Below, piece by piece: positions 37,375-46,079 of a DNA stretch of 64,000 bases. This stretch comes from Tissierella praeacuta_A. Its GTDB lineage: Bacteria; Bacillota; Clostridia; Tissierellales; Tissierellaceae. The notes below the pieces were generated by a model. That model saw nothing but the letters and a program-made list of their open reading frames with translations. It did not search any database and was not told the DNA's origin. The stretch is taken from contig NZ_JBEBOY010000018.1 of assembly GCF_040396155.1 (NCBI RefSeq), positions 3,397 to 67,396 on the forward strand. Direction: 5' to 3'. The position numbers were made by a program, and so were the translations under genes. How positions within the stretch are numbered: position 1 is the stretch's first letter; every line of letters starts with the position of its first letter.

Positions 37375-39022
37375 TCTCTGTTTCCTCACTTTCAAAACAA
37401 CACCCTACTCGATATAACGTATCTATTAGTGTTTCTAATTTTTCGGAATCCTTAACTGTATTTGGTATAAAGTACCTAGATCTGCTGTCTTGAAGAATGG
37501 TTGTTAAACCAGCCATGAAAGTAGACATTGTAGTATAGTCCATTGAATTTATATATTCACGCCTTTTGTTATTGTAATAAATATGTCTATTAACACCCCA
37601 GGAATCTATTTCATTAATGTGAATACCTATTATAAGATTTCTCATACCTGCAAGAGTGTTAATCATATCATCCATATTTTTCTTTATCTTATTTCTTCTA
37701 TTTGTATCAGTAAAATCTACTGACAGTTTCAATTGTAGCTTTAATTCTTTACATGTATTTCTTAGACATGCAATATCTTCAACTGTTGAAAACAAGTATT
37801 CTTTATCCTTAGTTCTCCTTGTATAGCCATTGATAACAGCTATTTTCATTTTAGTATATCGTCTCATGCCTTTCTCAAACACTTGGTATTTTTCAAAGAA
37901 TTTCTCTTTCGTATAGCCAGGTGCTTGATAAGGGGATAAAAATTCCAATAATTTTGGTGCTCCAAACTGCTTAAAACTTAAATGAAGGTTCTTTATTATA
38001 TTGTCTAATGCATCTCTGTCTTTCCAAATTTCATCATTTGACTTTTCATATATTATTGAAAGAACATAATTTTGTCCAGGATCTTCTTTTAATATCCCAT
38101 TCTTAGTTTCTATATATTTTATATTCGAATGTATATCAGAGGGATAACTCAACCCCTGAATAAACACAGGATTTAATATTCTTTTTTTCTTTGCTAAACT
38201 TACCCTTTCATTTTCAATACATAGTTTTACATATTCTGGCCAGTAATCTTGATCATGTACATCTTCGAATAACCAAAAATACATTATCAACATTTCCAGC
38301 TCACCTTTATGACCCTCTATAAACTCACGATGTCTATTTCTATTATAGATATCATTAATATTGAAAGGATTATCCTGATATCTATAATCATATTTATTAA
38401 TATAGTAAAAAGCTTCGGTCTGTCTATCATATTCATGATCTACATATTTCTCATAAAATTTATATGAAATTCCCCTTGCATAATCTAACAAATCTACTTT
38501 ATATTTTCTATAAACTTCTATTACCCAATCTGAAATTGCATTGTCAAGTTCCTTCATGTCAGACATAATAGGTTCTTCTGTTTGGGTTTGTCGGTACTCC
38601 TTTGACATTGTTGCTATATTACTTAATAGTTCTTCAGTTGCAGTAACTCCTAACTTCTTTTTACAGACATACTCCGCAACCTTTATGTCATCCTCTGGTA
38701 AATAAAACAGTTCTATATCTTCAATTTCTTCATATGCCTTGGATACTAGTTTATCTATACGTTTTTTGTTTGACCAATAATAAGAAATTATAAATTCATA
38801 AGTTGTTGGAAAGTTTTCAATTATTCCTTCTTTAAACTTATCAATCACTTGCTGTGTTTTAACTTGCTCATAACTATAATCTTCCAAATTTAAATACTCA
38901 TTAAAATACTCCATTACATATTGAATAACCGCTCCCATATTTTCTGAATGTTTCTGGAAATCAAATTCATCCAATTTATCTTTTTTCTTTCTTGAAGCAA
39001 TATAGTCTTCAATTGTTAACAT
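37364..39022 (-). CDS. Hypothetical protein, possible C-terminal TIM-barrel-like domain (defence island)
   Basis: A 552-residue protein starting MLTIEDYIASRKKKDKLDEF. The N-terminal 300 residues are acidic and helical, with no recognised domain. The C-terminal region (about 375-545) has alternating strand-helix patterns (MKIAVINGYTRRTKDKEYLF, LKLSVDFTDTNRRNKIKKNM, NLIIGIHINEIDSWG, RYFIPNTV) suggestive of a xylose-isomerase-like TIM barrel, though metal ligands are not clear. It lies 75 bases after the HNH-like gene and overlaps the next gene, fitting an operon inside the defence island. I do not recognise the family. Confidence 0.6.
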   Translation of the reverse strand: MLTIEDYIASRKKKDKLDEFDFQKHSENMGAVIQYVMEYFNEYLNLEDYSYEQVKTQQVIDKFKEGIIENFPTTYEFIISYYWSNKKRIDKLVSKAYEEIEDIELFYLPEDDIKVAEYVCKKKLGVTATEELLSNIATMSKEYRQTQTEEPIMSDMKELDNAISDWVIEVYRKYKVDLLDYARGISYKFYEKYVDHEYDRQTEAFYYINKYDYRYQDNPFNINDIYNRNRHREFIEGHKGELEMLIMYFWLFEDVHDQDYWPEYVKLCIENERVSLAKKKRILNPVFIQGLSYPSDIHSNIKYIETKNGILKEDPGQNYVLSIIYEKSNDEIWKDRDALDNIIKNLHLSFKQFGAPKLLEFLSPYQAPGYTKEKFFEKYQVFEKGMRRYTKMKIAVINGYTRRTKDKEYLFSTVEDIACLRNTCKELKLQLKLSVDFTDTNRRNKIKKNMDDMINTLAGMRNLIIGIHINEIDSWGVNRHIYYNNKRREYINSMDYTTMSTFMAGLTTILQDSRSRYFIPNTVKDSEKLETLIDTLYRVGCCFESEETENEE

Positions 39023-39097
39023 GATAATAGCCCCCCTAATAATGTATATTAAAATTATAGAGTAAACAGCTACTAGCCTTTCAACTTATCAGCTCTC

Positions 39098-39916
39098 TTA
39101 TTTATACCTCTTACTAATGGTGTCTCTTAACCCTTCTTCAAGAATCTTTTCGTTATCATTAAACTGTTTTGCTACATCATATGCACATTTGAGAAGTTCC
39201 TCTTTTACTCTTGCCTTTACATTCATTCTTTTCTGATGGTTAATAATATTCTTAATCAAACCATCTGTACCAATAAACATTGGTATAAACTCAGTTACAA
39301 AAACCAAGTCCAAAAAATAAATTATAATAAAGTAATTTCCATACTCATTCGAATGACAATACCCAAATGTCGTGTGACTAAATAACTCCTTCACAGGTAA
39401 CTTATAATTGAAGTCATCTATTTTGAAAATATGGTTTTTGAAGTGTTCAATGTTCCCACGACTTGTTGCTCCAATTCTAACTTCATTTAAGTGTTTCCAC
39501 AATGAATTTTCAATACATACAAATATATTCCTATGGCTTGTACCTATAAAGGATTCATTATTATACAAATCATCATAAACAATTCTCCAGCTCATTGAGT
39601 TAATGAAGTTGTTCATAATATCATCAGATAACTCTTTCGGGTCTTCACCCTTTAAATACGGATCAAGAATCCTATTTGTATACGGTGTCTCAAACTTATT
39701 AAAAAACTGCTCACAGCCATTGCATAGCATGGGCCTTTTTTCGCCATCTTGGTAAATATCTTTTATCTGATACAAGTTTCTAAACCTTGAATTTGGAAAT
39801 TCTTGCATCCTACGATAAACAAATTTGGGTATTATATGACTTTCCCTAAGTTCAATATTATCTGTTTTACATAAGGCACATTCACCAATTTTAATTAGTT
39901 TCTGTTTTTTTGCCAT
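39098..39916 (-). CDS. HNH-like zinc-binding protein
   Basis: A 272-residue protein with CALCKTDNIELRESHIIPKF (C-x2-C then SHIIPK) and MLCNGCEQFFNKFET (C-x2-C-E), the arrangement of an HNH-like zinc finger with His in the catalytic beta-beta-alpha position. The rest is mostly helical with a hydrophobic stretch (YFIIIYFLDLVFVTEFIPMF). Such proteins occur in defence islands as putative nucleases. The gene starts four bases after the stop of the GNAT gene, so the two are co-translated. Nuclease activity is inferred. Confidence 0.68.
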   Translation of the reverse strand: MAKKQKLIKIGECALCKTDNIELRESHIIPKFVYRRMQEFPNSRFRNLYQIKDIYQDGEKRPMLCNGCEQFFNKFETPYTNRILDPYLKGEDPKELSDDIMNNFINSMSWRIVYDDLYNNESFIGTSHRNIFVCIENSLWKHLNEVRIGATSRGNIEHFKNHIFKIDDFNYKLPVKELFSHTTFGYCHSNEYGNYFIIIYFLDLVFVTEFIPMFIGTDGLIKNIINHQKRMNVKARVKEELLKCAYDVAKQFNDNEKILEEGLRDTISKRYK

Positions 39917-39919
39917 TAC

Positions 39920-40312
39920 TTAATCCTCTACTAATAACTCATAATCCAAACTACAGTTTCTTTTTCTGATAACTCTGAAACCCAGTTTTTCAGATAAAGT
40001 TCTCATTCTGCTATTATCTTCTCCAACCAAACGAATAGATATTTTACCAATACCGTTCTTTCTGCAATAGTCTATAAACCATTGAATGATTCTTGTTCCA
40101 AGCCCCTGATTTTGCACGTTCAGGTATATCCACTTTACTGCCAATTCATCATCCAAAATATCAAATACAAGAGTAGGCCTTGCTGAAGCATCTTCAATAG
40201 GACTTCCATTTGTATTTATAGGTGCAATATCGTAATGTTTATTTATTCTTGAATAGTTTTTTAACTCCTTTCCTTCAACATCTGATATTAGATTAATCAA
40301 TTCTTGAATCAT
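39920..40312 (-). CDS. GNAT-family acetyltransferase
   Basis: About 130 residues from ATG 40310-40312 (GGGAGGTAGAGTTTTT upstream). It has the acetyl-CoA-binding pattern in WIYLNVQNQGLGTRIIQWFI (Q-x-x-G-x-G/A type) and RTLSEKLGFRVI at the C-terminal motif. Substrate is unknown. It is directly upstream of the HNH-like gene with a three-base gap. A GNAT beside a nuclease-like protein can be a toxin or protective modification enzyme; neither can be decided here. Confidence 0.75.
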   Translation of the reverse strand: MIQELINLISDVEGKELKNYSRINKHYDIAPINTNGSPIEDASARPTLVFDILDDELAVKWIYLNVQNQGLGTRIIQWFIDYCRKNGIGKISIRLVGEDNSRMRTLSEKLGFRVIRKRNCSLDYELLVED

Positions 40313-40341
40313 AAAAACTCTACCTCCCAATCAATATGAAA

Positions 40342-40578
40342 TCAGGCCAGTATCACTCCACTGACCATATTAACCCCAAATGCCAAAATTACTTCGCCGA
40401 ATCCCTTTACTGTATTTTTGAACATTGCCATCTCCTCCTTTAATAACCTCTCTAGTAGGTGATTGCCTGTTTCTAATATAATTACTAACAAAATAAGTAA
40501 AAACATCAAGGTGATGATGAATAGCGGAGTGACAACCCTAGTCTCTACTAGCCTCATTTCATATCTAATGTTCATCAT
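40342..40578 (-). CDS. Small membrane protein (78 aa) with a possible nested 27-aa peptide
   Basis: The frame from ATG 40576-40578 (AAGGA six to seven bases upstream) has one strong transmembrane helix (PLFIITLMFLLILLVIILE) and a second amphipathic hydrophobic segment at the end. Inside it, ATG 40423-40425 has a stronger ribosome binding site, AAAGGAGG eight bases upstream, and would make a 27-residue peptide MFKNTVKGFGEVILAFGVNM plus VSGVILA. Either product or both could be made. Function unknown: a membrane toxin, holin-like or leader peptide is possible. Upstream of the GNAT gene in the same direction. Confidence 0.5.
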   Translation of the reverse strand: MMNIRYEMRLVETRVVTPLFIITLMFLLILLVIILETGNHLLERLLKEEMAMFKNTVKGFGEVILAFGVNMVSGVILA

Positions 40579-41030
40579 GATAGATCCTTAGAATCAATAA
40601 TCTACGAATTACTTGTAAATGAGTTTCAAGTTTATAATAATTTTCTCCATTTTAACGAGGAGAATATCTAAATAACAGAATAATTGACTTTACTTTTTCT
40701 CTAATTATACACTCTACGTTTTAGCAGATTCCATAAATTAAACGACAACTTCTTGCATATAATACAATTTTTCATAGTAAACCATGTAAACCCTATCCAT
40801 TAAGCTATAATGCTAAAATAAACCATTAAGTGTAGCATTTTATCCAAGTTTAAACCTACATCTAACTGTTTAATCAATCAGATAAACAAAAATACCACAG
40901 GTATCATCTATTACCATTTTGTGTTAAGTGTTAAGTCTATATTGACTTGGATAGTATTGGTGAAATTTTTCTTCGCACAAAGGGATGGTTCTTTTATGCT
41001 TTATTAAAACATATAAAATTTTCTACTAAG
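40579..41030. other. Intergenic region after the Gabija-like genes
   Basis: About 450 A+T-rich bases with no supported gene. Short repeated motifs such as ATAAACCATTAAG occur. It should carry the promoter of the small membrane protein operon. Confidence 0.35.
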
Positions 41031-43097
41031 TTAGATTTCATACTTAATGTCGCCAAAGACATTTTCAATTTGCTCTTTGAAATCAGTTATATCGTCTGAA
41101 TAAACTACACTTAAATTTAGAACAGATCTTGTCACTGCAACATAAAATAAATTCCTAGCCTCTTCTATTTTTGTATTTTTTTCTTCTACTTCATTTTTCA
41201 TAGATAAAACCCTTAGCAATCGACTAAAGTAATCATTATCTCTTCCAAACTTAGATTGCATAAAGATTATTACATTATCAAACTCCAATCCCTTTGTTCC
41301 ATGGTATGTATGATAAATAATATTGCCTTCACTTTTATCCATAATAAAAGAATACCATAAATCAAATTCAGTCATACTACCTCTAAGGAAATCAGATACA
41401 GCATCTTTACTTACTTGAATATAATTATCTGATTGTTCTTCCTCGCCAAAAAAATAAAGTTGATTTAGAATAAAATTTTCAATGTCAGAATAAGATTTAA
41501 TGCCTTCACTCATTATATATTCTAAACATTTATCATATTTATCATCTCCTCTATTATATTCTGAAAACATACTTTTAATATAGTCTCCCAACGTTTCTCC
41601 CGTAATTTTTCTTAATTTTTCTATTAAATTTCTTAGTTCTAGGATATTTATATCTCTTATTACTTCATCAAGAATAACATCCAAAATCATTGTTTTATCT
41701 TGTAGAATTTTAGATCTAAAATCTAAAATTCTAAACAGTAAGTTTTGTACTATGCCTAGTTTCTTGATATCCAAACTTAAAACATGATCACGTAATAATT
41801 TATAGTTTGTTCCTCTTTTATACCAAGCTGAATTACTAAAAAAATTATAAATATTTTCAAATCCACTTTTCTGTGCAACAAGCTCATTAGTTAATTCAAA
41901 ACAATGTAGTTTGTTTTTTTCCGTAATATTCCACTTTTTAATATGTGCATCAATGAATTCCTGACTACTAATCTTAATATTATAAAAAAACACACTGCCT
42001 TTAGAAAAATTGTCATATATTGTTTCCTGTTTTAAGTCATCATTTCTAATATGATTAGCTACATTTATTATTTCTGTTGCTGATCTTCTATTGAATGTTT
42101 TTTGTATTCGATTTAGCCCTTTGTGAATATCATAAAAATTACTTCCAACACCAGTATCATAGATATTTTGCTTTACATCTCCATAATATCCTACAAAAAA
42201 ATCATGTTGAATTACTTTAGAATATTCCTCCAAAAGACGTAATATATTGATCACTTTTGGATTTGTATCTTGATATTCATCTACTAAAACGAATGGACAT
42301 CTATTACAAATAATTTGTTTTAGCAGATCGCTTTTCTGAACAAGTTTTTCAGTGTATTCTAATAAAGTATCATGGCTGATTCTCATTGACTCAAGCCTAT
42401 CATTGTTAAATCGTGCATCATACTTTACTTTATTAAATTTACTTTCATTAGCTTCTATTTTGTTAATAGTTTCTTTATATCTTATGATTGTAAACAGCTT
42501 GTTCACTATTTTTTTAAAGTTTTCAACATTGCTCATTAGTTTAGAATAATCTTTTGATATATCAGGTAATGAGGATCTAAATATTGCTGCTCTTTCATTT
42601 CTATATTTATAGTAATCTTCTTTTTTTTCAATCATCATTTCTAGGAAAGCATTCTTTTCTTCTTTAGACAAATCTCTATATTTTTCCGCCCATTTTTCAC
42701 TTTCTAGTGATTCTTCCATCGTATAGAGCTCATCTTGCAATTTATCATAGTGAATTTCTACAAGCTGCTTTTGATATGGCTCTATGATATCCCAAACACA
42801 TTCATGAATAGTAGACACTAAAATTAAACTGCTGTTTCCTATTCTCTCTTTAACTTCAGAAACTGCAACATTAGTATATGTTATGCATAGAACTTTCTGA
42901 TTATGAAACTTTAAGTCTTTACCGTACTGACTTATAATATATTTTAATGATTGTACTAATGCATAAGTTTTTCCAGCACCTGCTCCAGCATCAAAAACCA
43001 TGCTTTTTTTCCTATCAATACATTGTATAATTTTCTCAAAAACTTGTTGTTCCCTAATTTTATTTTCAGTTAAAATAGATAAATTCTTAGTATACAC
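41031..43097 (-). CDS. UvrD/PcrA-like helicase, Gabija GajB-like
   Basis: A 688-residue SF1A helicase with Walker A FDAGAGAGKTYALVQ (about 35-50), motif Ia ITYTNVAVSEVKERIG, Walker B LVDEYQDTN, TYHGTKGLEFDNVIIF (motif V) and FYVAVTRSVLNL (motif VI). It follows the OLD nuclease gene by two bases. OLD nuclease plus UvrD-like helicase is the Gabija/class 2 OLD layout. It is longer than the well-studied GajB (roughly 500 aa), so it may form a divergent subtype. Confidence 0.85.
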   Translation of the reverse strand: MYTKNLSILTENKIREQQVFEKIIQCIDRKKSMVFDAGAGAGKTYALVQSLKYIISQYGKDLKFHNQKVLCITYTNVAVSEVKERIGNSSLILVSTIHECVWDIIEPYQKQLVEIHYDKLQDELYTMEESLESEKWAEKYRDLSKEEKNAFLEMMIEKKEDYYKYRNERAAIFRSSLPDISKDYSKLMSNVENFKKIVNKLFTIIRYKETINKIEANESKFNKVKYDARFNNDRLESMRISHDTLLEYTEKLVQKSDLLKQIICNRCPFVLVDEYQDTNPKVINILRLLEEYSKVIQHDFFVGYYGDVKQNIYDTGVGSNFYDIHKGLNRIQKTFNRRSATEIINVANHIRNDDLKQETIYDNFSKGSVFFYNIKISSQEFIDAHIKKWNITEKNKLHCFELTNELVAQKSGFENIYNFFSNSAWYKRGTNYKLLRDHVLSLDIKKLGIVQNLLFRILDFRSKILQDKTMILDVILDEVIRDINILELRNLIEKLRKITGETLGDYIKSMFSEYNRGDDKYDKCLEYIMSEGIKSYSDIENFILNQLYFFGEEEQSDNYIQVSKDAVSDFLRGSMTEFDLWYSFIMDKSEGNIIYHTYHGTKGLEFDNVIIFMQSKFGRDNDYFSRLLRVLSMKNEVEEKNTKIEEARNLFYVAVTRSVLNLSVVYSDDITDFKEQIENVFGDIKYEI

Positions 43098-43099
43098 TT

Positions 43100-45169
43100 T
43101 TAGCTACCTCCCAATCTATCTTGTAAGAACTGTAACCCATCTTCAATATATTTAGGTAGTTTAGGAATACTTGTTTCATCATTACATACTAAAACTTCAT
43201 ATAGCAATGTATTTGCAAAATCACTTTTAGAATCTGATAATTTTTTTTGCAATTTAAACGAATTTTTTACAATACCACCATCATTAATAATATTTTTATA
43301 TACATCAGGTTTAACCTTCTCTAACGTACTATTAACTATATAGTTCTGTGAATTGGTTAATATAAAAGCCTCTTCAAAACTAGTAGCATAATAATTTTCT
43401 ATAGGATCTTTTTGGCAAAGTATCATCAAATTATCTATCTGCTTATAATCTCCTCGAACAATATTTTCAACATTTTCACTTCCATAAAAATGAGATAGCG
43501 TGCTATTGGTAGTTTTTCTGTCACTTATCTGTAATTTACAAATTTGTAAATATTCTAGTTGCTTATCCGGATTTTCTTTATCTTTTTCTCCTTTCTCAAA
43601 TTTTTCACGTTTAATATCAATGTCTGTAATAATCAAAGTAGGTATACTTAAAGCTACAATTAGGTTTTCATAAACTTTAGCATGAGCACCATCTGCTAAA
43701 AATATTGAAATGTAGTACTTGTTAAGCTTGGAATTTATATTTAAATAGTGTTGAAGTAGTGTATACTCTGTTATTCCTTCAACGAATATGACAGCATCTG
43801 CAAAAAATAATTCAGACACCTTATATTTAATATGTTTCTTAAGAAATCTAAGGTTTTGTTCTCTTTCACATTGCTTTTTTTGGCTTTTAGCACGCTCAAC
43901 TACTACACTATCATTTAAGCAAACTGATTTTGAATAGCCATTATCAGTTGTGATATAGTTAATATTATTAAATGTATTTCCTTCATGTATCTTGCTGTTA
44001 AGAATATGGGATGAATGTGTCGTTATGATAATCTGACTATTTACATGCTTATTATTATTTTCAAGAAGAGAAGTGATCATTTCATTAATATTTTTTATAA
44101 ACTGCTCCTGCATTTGTGGATGCATAAAAGTTTCTGGTTCTTCTATAGAAATCAGATTAATGTGACTATTAAATGATGTTTCTGGATATTTTTCCATATA
44201 TGTAATTATCTCAGCAATAATCATCATTAAATTAGTATACCCTAATCCAAACTGTTGTTCAGGTATGTTGTTATTCCCCTCTATATATTCATATTTTAAG
44301 ATATTCTTAATAAGCTTTTGAAAATTCAAGTCGGACTTTAGTAAAATCTGACACTTCTCTCCCAAAACAATTTTGCTTAATGATAAATTAATGTTATTAG
44401 TATGTTGCTCACTTATGTCTTCAGTTAAGTTTTCATTAATATTAACAATTTGAGTATCTAATTTATCGGCAATTAAAGGATCAATAACTTTAGTGTACCT
44501 ATAATCTATAATCTTACGAAAAGCTTCCGATAAACAATTATCATTATTAATATTATTTGCTTTGATCGAAGTCAATTCAATCAAACTTTTTAAAGAAAAG
44601 CCTTTTCGTTTTTCATTATTAGAGTTAAAATATGAAACTTCATACTCAGATTTATCAATCAAATCTAAAAATCTATCAAATTTTTGACTTTTAAAATCTT
44701 TTTGAATGAATTTTTTTAAATCTTTGATGAATAATTCACTATCCTTTATTGTCCACATAATTGTAATTTCTATTTCTGATTTTTTTGTATCTTCAAGTGA
44801 CATAAATGGAATAATATTTGTTAATAAGTCTTCTTTATTGTTATCAATTCCAACTGTAATAACAAACTTTAATTCAGGTAGCTTTATAGTTTCAGTATCT
44901 AAATATTCATCTGTATATAGCTCTAATAATTCTTTCAGATAATTGAAATTAAAATCTGTTGCTCTAAATGGTATACCGTTAATCAACTTATTTAAAGAAT
45001 CTATTACTGTTGTCTTTCCACAATTATTTTTACCAATTATTAATGTTGTTTTAGGAGCTATATTAATGTCTAGATCTTTCTTATAATCTTCTGCATTTAT
45101 AAACTCAATTATATTATCTTTATCTCGAAATTTTCTAAAGTTTTCAAGTAATATGCTTTTTAGATACAT
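43100..45169 (-). CDS. OLD-family ATP-dependent nuclease, Gabija GajA-like
   Basis: A 689-residue protein. The N-terminal ABC-type ATPase has Walker A LIIGKNNCGKTTVIDSL and a later ISIEEPETFMHPQMQEQF (Walker B/D-loop); the C-terminal Toprim nuclease has AVIFVEGITEYTLLQHYL (catalytic Glu) and TLIITDIDIK (D-x-D). In Gabija the GajA tetramer nicks phage DNA and is inhibited by high nucleotide levels; here the same is expected. The protein is about 100 residues longer than characterised GajA. It is the first gene of the pair; 5' region 45170-45300 should hold the promoter. Confidence 0.87.
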   Translation of the reverse strand: MYLKSILLENFRKFRDKDNIIEFINAEDYKKDLDINIAPKTTLIIGKNNCGKTTVIDSLNKLINGIPFRATDFNFNYLKELLELYTDEYLDTETIKLPELKFVITVGIDNNKEDLLTNIIPFMSLEDTKKSEIEITIMWTIKDSELFIKDLKKFIQKDFKSQKFDRFLDLIDKSEYEVSYFNSNNEKRKGFSLKSLIELTSIKANNINNDNCLSEAFRKIIDYRYTKVIDPLIADKLDTQIVNINENLTEDISEQHTNNINLSLSKIVLGEKCQILLKSDLNFQKLIKNILKYEYIEGNNNIPEQQFGLGYTNLMMIIAEIITYMEKYPETSFNSHINLISIEEPETFMHPQMQEQFIKNINEMITSLLENNNKHVNSQIIITTHSSHILNSKIHEGNTFNNINYITTDNGYSKSVCLNDSVVVERAKSQKKQCEREQNLRFLKKHIKYKVSELFFADAVIFVEGITEYTLLQHYLNINSKLNKYYISIFLADGAHAKVYENLIVALSIPTLIITDIDIKREKFEKGEKDKENPDKQLEYLQICKLQISDRKTTNSTLSHFYGSENVENIVRGDYKQIDNLMILCQKDPIENYYATSFEEAFILTNSQNYIVNSTLEKVKPDVYKNIINDGGIVKNSFKLQKKLSDSKSDFANTLLYEVLVCNDETSIPKLPKYIEDGLQFLQDRLGGS

Positions 45170-45516
45170 ATAATTCCCCCATTATTTTACAGAATTTATC
45201 TTTCTATTAATGTTGTAGCTATATCTTATATACATTTATCGACCAACAGCTATTACAAAACTATATAATAATCCTCCTCAACTCTATGAATTAACTCATA
45301 TGTAAAGCTTTATTTTGTCTATACTCTTCTTTTACATAGTTACTAACTATAATAATCTTTCAAGTATATCATTCCTTTCAAATAACGCTATAAAACGACA
45401 TCGTTATTATCATTTTATAGCATATTCCAATATTTCTCAACTCAGAATTGTATTATTTGCCAAATTTTTTCAAATATTTCATTTATCTGTATCTAGTAAT
45501 CTGCCAACAATAAAGT

Positions 45517-45656
45517 CCTCAGTCAACCTGAGGATTTTAGTCTTAGCATATTGTTATTGCTACCAAGGCAGTAACACTCTATCCTAGTTTCTGCTCCTAC
45601 TATCTTTATTCATAATAGTATACCGTCTGTTGCACGACAATACCTGATTCAAGCTT
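45517..45656. repeat. Direct repeat 1: remnant of recombinase 3' end plus terminator
   Basis: Resembles 51559-51698: CCTCAG...CTGAGG hairpin, TCTTAGCATATT, CAGTAAC, GCTCCTA, then CATAATAGTATACCGTCTG and CCTGATTCAA in the same order. The right part corresponds in frame to the last codons of the serine recombinase gene (ESGIV...YYE versus ESGIV...YYD, stop codons aligned). Confidence 0.7.
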
Positions 45657-45749
45657 TTCACTCCTCGCAATTCCTAAAACTACATAATATCCTTGTTCTA
45701 ATAAATCAAGAACCTCTTCTTGTTTTCCTCTTGGCGTTGATAATGGCAT
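45606..45749 (-). CDS. Small ORF ending in a recombinase-like C-terminus
   Basis: A 47-residue frame from ATG 45747-45749, ten bases after AGAGGAGG: MPLSTPRGKQEEVLDLLEQG, ending LESGIVVQQTVYYYE. The last about 17 residues match the C-terminus of the serine recombinase at 51654. The front part is unrelated and has its own ribosome binding site. It may be a real small protein created by fusion with the recombinase tail, or debris. A longer in-frame start at 45881 has no ribosome binding site. Confidence 0.4.
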   Translation of the reverse strand: MPLSTPRGKQEEVLDLLEQGYYVVLGIARSEKLESGIVVQQTVYYYE

Positions 45750-46020
45750 GACAATCATTCCTCCTCTTGTATATCTATAGTATGTTAAATGGTATTCTAA
45801 TTTCAATATTCCAAACAATAAATTAATTTTATACTCAGAAAAAATGTATTTGTCCATAATTTGAAAAGAATTTTTATTCATCTTCTATTCAATAATAAGA
45901 AGAAATTAGTCAGTTATTTTATAAATATTGGTTTTAAACTTATATTGATTCTCATAAAATTCACCTATAAGTAGTACTCTGTATTATCTTCTATCTGTAT
46001 TTTTTATAAAAACTTTAGTC
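45750..46020. other. Intergenic region left of the methyltransferase gene
   Basis: A+T-rich, no supported gene. The divergent promoters of the small ORF (minus) and the methyltransferase (plus) should lie here; only the latter can be placed (46021-46049). Confidence 0.35.
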
Positions 46021-46059
46021 TTTACAAAAACGTTTATTTGTGTTATTATGAGGACATAA
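46021..46059 (+). promoter_or_regulatory. Promoter and possible operator of the methyltransferase gene
   Basis: TTTACA (46021-46026), a 17-base spacer and TATTAT (46044-46049) form a near-consensus sigma-A promoter. The inverted repeat TTATG-AGGA-CATAA at 46046-46059 overlaps the -10 box and start site. The methyltransferase has an N-terminal HTH domain, so autoregulation at this palindrome is plausible, as in M.SsoII-type enzymes. Confidence 0.6.
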
Positions 46060-46079
46060 TGACCTAAGGAGGCATGCAT

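Noticed and set aside
40700..41000. Short repeated ATAAACCATTA motifs
   Set aside because: Too short and A+T-rich to separate from chance in this composition.
45750..45881. N-terminal extension of the small ORF before the recombinase-like tail
   Set aside because: No ribosome binding site at the distal ATG and poor amino acid pattern; the start at 45749 is much better supported.
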